From a virus: 20,343 bases of DNA. Both the position numbers and the translations under genes were made by a program. Numbering within the stretch: the first letter of the stretch is position 1; the number at the start of each line of letters is the position of its first letter. The stretch spans positions 1-20,343 of the IMG/VR virus record IMGVR_UViG_3300044730_002021; one strand, given 5' to 3'. This document shows, in pieces, positions 13,510 through 18,404 of the stretch. Below the pieces are notes generated by a model, which saw nothing but the letters and a program-made list of their open reading frames with translations, was not told the origin of the DNA and searched no databases.

Positions 13510-13638
13510 CCCGGGAACGCCATGATCAGAGCCACGTTAAGGGTGCTGCAATCATCAAAATAAATTCGCTGCAATAAAATTGTCTGGACAAAATCCTTGA
13601 TGATGAAGATAGTCGTCGGAAAAGAAGGAGGATCAAAT

Positions 13639-13899
13639 ATGGGTTTTAAAATAACTTTGGAAGAAGCGGCTCTTGCGGCTGAAAGAGCTTATCGGAGAGG
13701 ATTCCAACACGGCGTCAATGCAGCCCATAAGTCCGGCGTCACCGATGAAGATGCGATGAAATATAGATACGACATGGATTACGATAACGATTACTGGGCT
13801 CCTGAAAGGCTTTCAGATGGCAAAATCCATATGAATCGCACTATTTCCAAAAACCTCACTGACCGGCTTCTTTATGAAAATAAAAACTTGGATCGATAA
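13639..13899 (+). CDS. Small hypothetical early protein downstream of the origin candidate
   Basis: The ATG at 13639 is chosen over 13597 because AAGGAGG lies eight bases upstream. The 86-residue product begins with a helix carrying EEAALAAERAYRRGFQHG, a repeat-like small phage motif, and continues with an acidic, tyrosine-rich middle (YRYDMDYDNDYW). It has no signal peptide or DNA-binding motif I recognise. It is the first of three closely spaced rightward genes, followed 12 bp later by a Cro/CI-type gene. Confidence 0.65.
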   Translation: MGFKITLEEAALAAERAYRRGFQHGVNAAHKSGVTDEDAMKYRYDMDYDNDYWAPERLSDGKIHMNRTISKNLTDRLLYENKNLDR

Positions 13900-13911
13900 G
13901 GAGCTGAGACC

Positions 13912-14127
13912 ATGAACCCAATCAAACGGTTAAGAGTCACTCGAGGGATGACACAATTCGATTTAGGGAGGCTTTTGGGTGTAAGTGAGAGCCGGATATC
14001 AAAAATTGAAACGGGACGCTCTCAGCCCGATTCTGCGATCCTCAGCGGCCTAGTCGAATTGTTCGATCTCGATGAAAAGATGACGCTTGAACTCATCGAC
14101 GCAAAAGCTTATATTTCCGCTAAATAA
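13912..14127 (+). CDS. Cro/CI-type (XRE family) helix-turn-helix regulator
   Basis: A 71-residue protein consisting of one XRE domain. The helix-turn-helix is plain: MTQFDLGRLLGVSESRISKI (residues 13-32) followed by ETGRSQPDSAIL, which is the typical ending of the recognition helix region. There is no C-terminal dimerisation or protease domain, so it is Cro-like rather than a full CI repressor. AAGGAG upstream supports the start. Location after the repeat-rich region makes it a candidate for binding there or to early promoters. Its targets cannot be read from the sequence. Confidence 0.9.
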   Translation: MNPIKRLRVTRGMTQFDLGRLLGVSESRISKIETGRSQPDSAILSGLVELFDLDEKMTLELIDAKAYISAK

Positions 14128-14138
14128 AAAGGAGATTT

Positions 14139-14336
14139 ATGAGCGACGAAAAGCCGAAGGATTCAGACCTAAAAACTATCGCGGTTCTCCGCGTTAACGG
14201 AAATCTTGAGACAATCGCGGCAACTTCTATCCCGAATTTGAGGAAGGAATTAAGGAAGTATCCAGCCTCTGCCCTGGTGGAAGTTTGGAGAGGTAGAAAG
14301 CTGGAATTAAAGAGGGAAGTTAAGGTCAGCTTTTAA
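14139..14336 (+). CDS. Small hypothetical protein, convergent with the glycosyltransferase gene
   Basis: A 65-residue protein with a strong ribosome binding site (AAAAGGAG) and a strand-rich pattern: TIAVLRVNGNLETIA, then a helix with NLRKELRKYP, then ALVEVWRGRKLELKREVKV. The arrangement suggests a small beta-alpha-beta fold, and the basic ending could contact nucleic acid. The stop overlaps the last codon of the leftward glycosyltransferase gene by four bases. Family unknown. Confidence 0.7.
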   Translation: MSDEKPKDSDLKTIAVLRVNGNLETIAATSIPNLRKELRKYPASALVEVWRGRKLELKREVKVSF

Positions 14337-15274
14337 AGATCAATCGAGTCTTCATTTCGGGATTTGAGATAAAATCTAAGGTCATCTCGCAACTGAATTG
14401 ATCGATCGGTTAAGGCATAAAGGCCCTGCCAGTCTCTCTTTAAATCTTGCTCGGGATCGTAGTCATTTTTGATCAAAATTTCCCATCGTTCGACGTATTT
14501 ACGATCCTTTTTCTTGCCGTGCCATTCATGCAGAATAGTGCCAGGAACGAATCCAATGTCGCGTTTGATATATTGCGTGGCGCGGTCTTGCCAGCGAAGT
14601 ACGTGGCGAACGTATTCGCCGTTTAGAGGTTGTCGGCGCTCGTCGAAAGTAGATTGGGCTTGCCCAATAAGACCGAGAGCCATGTGCCTATCCCCGGAGC
14701 CTAGAATCGCCACGTCAAATAATTGACCAAGAGCGTCAATAGCAGAACGGTTCGCGGCCCATGCATAGCCTGGGTGCCAATACGAATAGCCTTTCCCGAA
14801 CGGTTTGCGCTCAAGATATGACCATACAAAACCATTGTGCGTCTGCAGAGCCTCACCTTTCGGCCCAAGATCGATGCAGTTCTGAAATAGCTGGACGACT
14901 TGATAATGCTGTAACTGCTGAACGGTTTCTAAGGCCCACCCATCACGGTTCACGAATTCGACATCCGCGTCAATCCAACATACATATTTCCAGTCTTGAG
15001 GAAGGCGAGCGATGCCGAGATTGATCATGTTCTCCTTGTGCCAGAGCTCTTCATCGCTACGAAGCTGTAGGTGCATCGGGTTTTTCGCATCGGTGATCTG
15101 GAAACATCGCTGACCCAATTGGAGCTCAACGGTTAATAATTTTATGCCAGCTTCTTGCATGCGCTTTTGGAATTTCTGATACAGATCGTAGCGTGCGGTA
15201 TATCTTGCCGGGTTGGAAATGACAGCTATGACGTAAAAGTCTTTAAGGAGATAGGCATCATTTTCGTGGTGCAT
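14333..15274 (-). CDS. GT-A fold glycosyltransferase of a phage-associated family
   Basis: This 313-residue protein has the GT-A features: FYVIAVISNPARYTARYDLY at the start, NMINLGIARLP, and a DxD metal motif in WIDADVEF (Asp102, Asp104), followed by WHPGYAWAANRSA and, near the C terminus, HEWHGKKKDRKYVER. The HxxxHG element close to the end is typical of metal-dependent sugar transferases. It probably transfers a sugar from a nucleotide sugar to a phage or host acceptor; the acceptor (DNA, virion protein or envelope glycan) is unknown. There is no signal peptide. The gene is last in a leftward group and its ribosome binding site is inside a hairpin. The sugar cannot be deduced. Confidence 0.8.
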   Translation of the reverse strand: MHHENDAYLLKDFYVIAVISNPARYTARYDLYQKFQKRMQEAGIKLLTVELQLGQRCFQITDAKNPMHLQLRSDEELWHKENMINLGIARLPQDWKYVCWIDADVEFVNRDGWALETVQQLQHYQVVQLFQNCIDLGPKGEALQTHNGFVWSYLERKPFGKGYSYWHPGYAWAANRSAIDALGQLFDVAILGSGDRHMALGLIGQAQSTFDERRQPLNGEYVRHVLRWQDRATQYIKRDIGFVPGTILHEWHGKKKDRKYVERWEILIKNDYDPEQDLKRDWQGLYALTDRSIQLRDDLRFYLKSRNEDSIDL

Positions 15275-15277
15275 TTT

Positions 15278-15307
15278 TTAGCCTTAATTAGAGTTTCTTA
15301 AGGCTAA
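15278..15307 (-). promoter_or_regulatory. Hairpin sequestering the glycosyltransferase ribosome binding site
   Basis: Read leftward, TTAGCCTTAA (15307-15298) pairs perfectly with TTAAGGCTAA (15287-15278) over ten bases. TAAGG (15286-15282) is the ribosome binding site, ending seven bases before the ATG at 15274, so the whole site is in the stem. A-runs, not T-runs, follow the stem in the direction of the gene, which argues against a terminator for that strand. The likely role is translational control; a DNA operator is the alternative. Confidence 0.6.
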
Positions 15308-15333
15308 TATTAACCAAGTCAGAATGCAATGGA

Positions 15334-15591
15334 TTAGCGCCAAGGAACATTGCAAAGGATGACAAAAGGTGATATGTCGTCCCTGTAATCTTGCGCTATT
15401 TGAAACGGTTCATTTATTGAAAGCAAATATTGTTTGGCCCATAAAACAGAAGGAAAATCAGGAAAACCATAAAGCGATTTAAAATCGGTTCGCAATTCTT
15501 CTGCGGGATCGATAGGATTTAAATCACCTTCAAAAATACCATCATAATCGCAGGCCAAATGTACGAGTAAATTAAATTCAATATCAGTCAT
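15334..15591 (-). CDS. Small acidic hypothetical protein
   Basis: The ATG at 15591 overlaps the preceding 47-residue gene by four bases (ATGA) and has GGGAAGA upstream; a TTG at 15606 is less likely. The 85-residue product is acidic with aromatic residues: CDYDGIFEGDLNPIDPAEEL, SLYGFPDFPSVLWAKQYL, and a hydrophobic end. No known motif. It is translationally coupled to the gene before it in a leftward cassette. Confidence 0.6.
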   Translation of the reverse strand: MTDIEFNLLVHLACDYDGIFEGDLNPIDPAEELRTDFKSLYGFPDFPSVLWAKQYLLSINEPFQIAQDYRDDISPFVILCNVPWR

Positions 15592-15731
15592 TTTCGATCT
15601 TCCCAATCCAACTCAATTTCCCAATAAAGCAAATTGACGGTTATGTAGGGGCCCCAAAAATGGATTCCCCAGCCGATGCTAGGGCAATTTCCATTTGATA
15701 CTATGTCAATGTTAGGGATTAACTTTCTCAT
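15588..15731 (-). CDS. Short tryptophan-rich protein with coupled start and stop
   Basis: A 47-residue frame not expected by size alone: its ATG overlaps the stop of the secreted-protein gene and its stop overlaps the start of the next, both as ATGA. The product has four Trp and several Ile/Val/Tyr (SIGWGIHFWGPYITVNLLYW) with an acidic end (EIELDWEDRK). The double overlap is strong evidence for translation as one chain. It may be a membrane-surface or partner-binding peptide; function unknown. Confidence 0.6.
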   Translation of the reverse strand: MRKLIPNIDIVSNGNCPSIGWGIHFWGPYITVNLLYWEIELDWEDRK

Positions 15732-16183
15732 CTTCGGTTTTTCCCTCCTGCTTCCGTTATTCCTGTGCTCGTCTCCCAGCTTCCGCCAATTTGTATATTC
15801 CAGTTTTCGCTTTTAATCGTTCCGTTGTCATTATATTCCCGGTTCACATTGATCTTCAGCTCTCCGCGGGTGCTAGCGGAAAGGTTCCCCAGAAGACTGC
15901 CTAGAGATTCCATTCTTGGCGGAGGATTGCCGGGTGTACGCTTTGGAGTCTCCGTTCTTCGGTCCACAGCATAAACTTGTCCGCGAAACTGCAGGTTGAC
16001 CACACTGCCGGCGAAATATTCGTGTGTCTTCAGCTCGGCCAAAAGGTCGGCAAACCTTTGCGTTTGATATTCGTAGATTTCTTGCGCAGATGTAGGCAGC
16101 GGTTCGAAATCCATCGGCTCATCCAGTGCCTGGCCGAAAGTTGGAGTTGATAAAAGGCTGAGAGCAAATAAGTATTCTTTCAA
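15728..16183 (-). CDS. Secreted hypothetical protein with signal peptide
   Basis: A TTG at 16183 is the start because GGAGG lies seven bases upstream and the next residues form a signal peptide: KEYLFALSLLSTPTFGQA, with a probable signal peptidase I site after FGQA. The mature protein (about 130 residues) has a proline-rich start, a helix (EIYEYQTQRFADLLAELKTH), a beta part (SVVNLQFRGQVYAVDRRTE) and a C-terminal strand region (INVNREYNDNGTIKSENWNI). It has no cysteine and no catalytic motif. It lies two bases after the previous gene and is coupled to the next. A periplasmic or surface role in the infected host is inferred from the signal. Confidence 0.65.
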   Translation of the reverse strand: MKEYLFALSLLSTPTFGQALDEPMDFEPLPTSAQEIYEYQTQRFADLLAELKTHEYFAGSVVNLQFRGQVYAVDRRTETPKRTPGNPPPRMESLGSLLGNLSASTRGELKINVNREYNDNGTIKSENWNIQIGGSWETSTGITEAGGKNRR

Positions 16184-16185
16184 GG

Positions 16186-16398
16186 TTATTCCTCCAAAAT
16201 TCTTTCCCGTTCTACGTTTAAAAACTTGAATTTTCCAAGGCCTTTCATCGACGGTTTTGCGCAATATCGATGTGGCGATTTAAAACTAAAAACTGCGTAA
16301 TTGTGGCCTTTATGGAAAAATCCGATAATGGTATACCCTGGCGGGGTCCAGATGAATAGTTTATCGCGACAAAAAAGCTTAAGGTCGGAAGCTTTCAT
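16186..16398 (-). CDS. Small basic hypothetical protein leading the leftward cassette
   Basis: The ATG at 16398 has GAGG a few bases upstream; a GTG at 16410 would add four residues. The 70-residue basic protein reads KLFCRDKLFIWTPPGYTIIG, then YAVFSFKSPHRYCAK and ends in a helix with ERERILEE. It looks like a compact beta-rich domain. The secreted-protein gene follows after two bases. No family recognised. Confidence 0.55.
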   Translation of the reverse strand: MKASDLKLFCRDKLFIWTPPGYTIIGFFHKGHNYAVFSFKSPHRYCAKPSMKGLGKFKFLNVERERILEE

Positions 16399-16422
16399 TT
16401 TTAACCTCACAAAAGATAGTTT

Positions 16423-16449
16423 TTTACATCAAAAAAAATGGCATGTAAA
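16423..16449. repeat. 7 bp inverted repeat upstream of the leftward cassette
   Basis: TTTACAT (16423-16429) and ATGTAAA (16443-16449) are perfect inverted copies with 13 bases between. On the minus strand TTTACA is also a plausible -35 element, followed 17 bases later by TAAAAA. The repeat may be an operator over the promoter of the cassette. Confidence 0.35.
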
Positions 16450-16453
16450 TCTG

Positions 16454-16586
16454 TTATTTCCCTAAATCATATGGCTCGAAAGGCATAGACTCTAGTATGA
16501 CTTGCTTTGCTTTTTCTGAGCTTATGCAGAAAATCTGCATAATCTTATCGGTCAGCTCCAAAAGTCTCACGGTTTGCTCGTCCATT
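16454..16586 (-). pseudogene. Possible 43-residue gene with a one-base frameshift
   Basis: An ATG at 16586 with AAGG upstream opens a frame that stops after 13 codons. If one base of an A5 run at 16560-16564 (T5 on the minus strand) is ignored, the frame runs on to a TAA at 16454 and encodes a helical, protein-like sequence (TDKIMQIFCISSEKAKQVIL). This could be a real frameshift, a sequencing error in a homopolymer, or chance. Confidence 0.3.
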
Positions 16587-16596
16587 TGCGAACCTT

Positions 16597-16602
16597 ATAA
16601 TG
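16597..16602 (+). promoter_or_regulatory. Candidate promoter -10 for the rightward 16725 gene
   Basis: TATAAT is an exact consensus -10 element. TTGCTC at 16575-16580, 16 bases upstream, could serve as -35. The gene starts about 120 bases later. Direct repeats at 16628-16637 and 16653-16662 lie in between. Confidence 0.4.
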
Positions 16603-16627
16603 ATTATGTTTATGCATGCAAAAACAC

Positions 16628-16662
16628 TAGCTTTTCACATGCGAAAAATCAATAGCTTTTCA
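16628..16662 (+). repeat. Two direct copies of TAGCTTTTCA, 25 bp apart
   Basis: TAGCTTTTCA occurs at 16628-16637 and 16653-16662, downstream of a consensus -10 element and upstream of the gene at 16725. The 25 bp period is compatible with a regulator binding the promoter leader, but two copies in AT-rich DNA are weak evidence. Confidence 0.35.
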
Positions 16663-16724
16663 TTTTAAAATATCGTAAATATCACAAGTCGTTTTTGGAA
16701 AATTTACACACGCAAGGAAATATT

Positions 16725-17054
16725 GTGGCTTACTCACTAACAAAAGTTGACGCAGGCTGGGAAGTACAAAACGGTACAGAAATTAAGGTGCTAGTCCCCG
16801 ATTTGAAGAGCATTGAAAAAGTTCTGAAAATGCTGACCCCAGTAAAAGAAAAAGAAGAAACTGAGAAAGAAACGGTCATGAAACTACTTGAGAAAAGTAA
16901 AAAGGCTTTGACAGCTTCTGAAGTTATGGCCCTGATAAGTGCCGACAAAAGAGAATGCAAAAATATACATATGATCCTGTCTGTTTTGGGAAGGAAAAAG
17001 ATCTTGAAACGGAGGAAGAATTCAGCGGGTATTTTTGTATATTCGGCAAAATAA
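16725..17054 (+). CDS. Small winged-helix-like protein
   Basis: The GTG at 16725 is preferred because AAGGAAA precedes it; a TTG at 16695 is possible. The 109-residue product has two parts. The N-terminal half is a beta-rich segment (SLTKVDAGWEVQNGTEIKVL) with a short helix. The C-terminal half, after a charged linker (EKEETEKET), has the winged-helix order: VMKLLEKSKKALTASEVMAL, a recognition-helix-like IHMILSVLGRKK, and a basic wing (KRRKNSAGIFVYSA). It is therefore a probable DNA-binding protein. It is followed by a broken gene. Confidence 0.65.
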   Translation: MAYSLTKVDAGWEVQNGTEIKVLVPDLKSIEKVLKMLTPVKEKEETEKETVMKLLEKSKKALTASEVMALISADKRECKNIHMILSVLGRKKILKRRKNSAGIFVYSAK

Positions 17055-17102
17055 GTCATAGTGCCACGGATGGCCCACCGCCGACACTTTAAGGAACGAA
17101 AA

Positions 17103-17356
17103 ATGCAAGTTATCACAGTTCGGAAAACTCTATCGCCATAACCAAAAAATACTGGACCCTGTTGGCCAAGGAACCAGTCGAAGTCAAATATATTGCCGGC
17201 GCTTATTATGGCCAATGCAGTGAGTTGGCGGCCTACCGTTTGCAGCATATATACGGCTATTGAGCAGCTCTGAACGGCAAAGTAAAAGTTCACCAAGATC
17301 CAAAAGGCTGGTATTTCATTCTGCATTTAACGCAAGATATCGAAATATGCGAATAG
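17103..17356 (+). pseudogene. Degraded small gene with frameshift and in-frame stop
   Basis: An ATG with AAGGAA upstream starts a frame that ends after 12 codons (TAA 17139-17141). A second frame continues with protein-like sequence (AITKKYWTLLAKEPVEVKYI, then QCSELAAYRLQHIYG), is cut by TGA at 17261-17263, and goes on with KVKVHQDPKGWYFILHL to TAG at 17354. Composition and the basic/aromatic pattern look like a small phage protein of about 80 residues. Two independent lesions suggest a decayed gene rather than an error. TGA is an ordinary stop elsewhere in the window, so readthrough by a changed code is unlikely. Confidence 0.5.
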
Positions 17357-17359
17357 TCG

Positions 17360-17809
17360 CTAATACTCATACCCGCACTCAGGACATTCCCTTTTTTTCT
17401 TCTCCTTCTTTTCCTTCTCTTCTTCCTCCTCCTCTTCCTTCTCCCCAAAGTCCATGAAATCAAGATCGAACTTGGAGTCGAGCTCAAAGAGCTCGTCTAG
17501 CTCTCGATTGAGAATACTCACTTCCCATTCCGATCGCTCCCCACTACGGTTATCCATGATCCGATACGCTCGAGCCTGAGCCTCCGAGAGCTCCGCGACA
17601 TGAACCGGAACCTCTTTAATCTTAAGTTTTTTTGCCGCAGCTAATCTTGTATGGCCAACGATTAGAACCATGTTAATATCGACAACCAACGGCTGGCGAA
17701 AACCGAATTCTTTGAGTGATTTCAATACCTCAGGAATGGCTCGCGCATTTTTTCGAGGATTTTTCTCATACGGTTTAACCTGCCCGATTGGCACCATTTT
17801 AACGTCCAT
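17360..17809 (-). CDS. ParB-fold (ParB N-domain) protein with charged tail and CPxCG ending
   Basis: From the ATG at 17809 (TGAGG five bases upstream) the protein has 149 residues. The ParB N-domain is clear: VPIGQVKPYEKNPRKN, LKEFGFRQPLVVD, and VGHTRLAAAKKL (51-62), the nucleotide-binding ParB box. No ParB helix-turn-helix follows. The domain is followed by a tail with a run of glutamates then lysines (about 124-140) and ends ECPECGYEY, half of a zinc-ribbon pattern. Phage ParB-domain proteins of this type sit near terminase genes and are sometimes fused to methyltransferases; roles as nucleases or CTPase switches are discussed for the family. It is divergent from the TerS gene with a 22 bp gap. 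Confidence 0.8.
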   Translation of the reverse strand: MDVKMVPIGQVKPYEKNPRKNARAIPEVLKSLKEFGFRQPLVVDINMVLIVGHTRLAAAKKLKIKEVPVHVAELSEAQARAYRIMDNRSGERSEWEVSILNRELDELFELDSKFDLDFMDFGEKEEEEEEEKEKKEKKKRECPECGYEY

Positions 17810-17831
17810 AGGAACCTCAAAAAGTAAATGT

Positions 17832-18404
17832 ATGGCCAAATTAGATAGAAAAAAAGTATCCGTCAAGAAGGTTCAGCACGAGAAGACGGCAGCGGATCTT
17901 GTGCCTGATGAAAGAGGAGCTCCAATCATTCACGATTGGAACGAAGACGATATTAAAAAAATAAAGAACATGGCTCGCATCGGTTTAAAAGTTTCTCAAA
18001 TTGCCGCGATAATGAACTGTAATCTAGCCACAATGGATCGCAGAATAGCGGCTGATAAAAAGAAATGGGATGACGGAAACCTCGACGAAAATAACATTTA
18101 TGCCGTGTTGGAAAAATCTCGCGCCGAGGGAGATGGCTCTATAGCAAGGACTTGCTACGAAGTTGCGCTTGAGCAGAGACATCCGACGATGCTTATCTGG
18201 CTTTCAAAAGTGCGGTTAGGATGGCGAGAAACGATCGATGTAAATGCAGAGACAAAGCATACGATAGTCTATGAAACACAGCTTGCCGATGGTGTTCTCA
18301 GGCAAGAGCAAAAGCAATTAACGGGAGAGAGTGGAGTTACTGTTATCGATGCAATGATCGACGAAGTCACGGAGGAAGTATGCCAGAAACCAGAGTCAGA
18401 GTAA
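17832..18404 (+). CDS. Terminase small subunit (helix-turn-helix DNA-recognition subunit)
   Basis: The ATG at 17832 begins MAKLDRKK; its ribosome binding site is weak. The 190-residue protein has a basic start, then a helix-turn-helix (GLKVSQIAAIMNCNLATMDR, residues 51-70) that would bind the packaging site, a helical middle, and a C-terminal part with ETQLADGVLRQEQKQLTG. Position and size, directly before the large subunit with a 25 bp overlap, identify it as TerS. It would recognise phage DNA and pass it to TerL. No strong sequence identity to a named TerS family can be claimed. Confidence 0.75.
   Translation: MAKLDRKKVSVKKVQHEKTAADLVPDERGAPIIHDWNEDDIKKIKNMARIGLKVSQIAAIMNCNLATMDRRIAADKKKWDDGNLDENNIYAVLEKSRAEGDGSIARTCYEVALEQRHPTMLIWLSKVRLGWRETIDVNAETKHTIVYETQLADGVLRQEQKQLTGESGVTVIDAMIDEVTEEVCQKPESE

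Larger units (their letters stand above)
13263..13573. other. Candidate replication origin: mirror-symmetric iterons around an AT-rich core
   Basis: Twelve exact copies of TGCTGCA or its complement TGCAGCA occur here, plus one degenerate copy at 13567. TGCAGCA copies start at 13273, 13283, 13295, 13339 and 13348; TGCTGCA copies at 13425, 13434, 13478, 13490 and 13500 mirror them exactly around 13389.5. Unpaired copies start at 13264 and 13544. The centre is a 43 bp tract (13376-13418) with one G/C base, including (TAT)n/(AT)n. Iterons around an AT-rich unwinding element directly after the primase gene is the classic layout of a phage or plasmid origin. No gene of credible composition lies here. 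A centromere-like partition site or a multi-copy operator is the alternative. Confidence 0.7.

Noticed and set aside
13263-13573. CRISPR array
   Set aside because: The repeated unit is only 7 bp, occurs in both orientations, has irregular spacing and no unique spacers of regular length; no cas gene is visible.
13335-13574. Leftward 79-codon open frame across the repeat region
   Set aside because: It translates the repeats and the AT tract into low-complexity sequence (repeated Ile/Tyr and Lys), has no ribosome binding site, and is better explained by the origin-like repeats.
15278-15307. Intrinsic terminator for the leftward cassette
   Set aside because: The stem is followed by A residues in the direction of transcription, not T residues, and the glycosyltransferase ATG comes three bases later, so a translational or operator role fits better.
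16111-16130. tRNA T-arm-like GGTTCGAAATCC
   Set aside because: It lies inside the secreted-protein gene and no acceptor, D or anticodon arms can be folded around it. No tRNA was found elsewhere.
16730-17326. Leftward 198-codon open frame
   Set aside because: It covers the complement of the winged-helix gene and the broken gene, is rich in Phe, Ser and Ile as expected for antisense of Lys/Glu-rich coding DNA, and has no recognisable motif.
17103-17356. TGA read as tryptophan (recoded phage genetic code)
   Set aside because: TGA ends several clear genes in the window, including the amidase (3585-3587) and the VRR-NUC nuclease (10746-10748), and the frame also has an independent frameshift.
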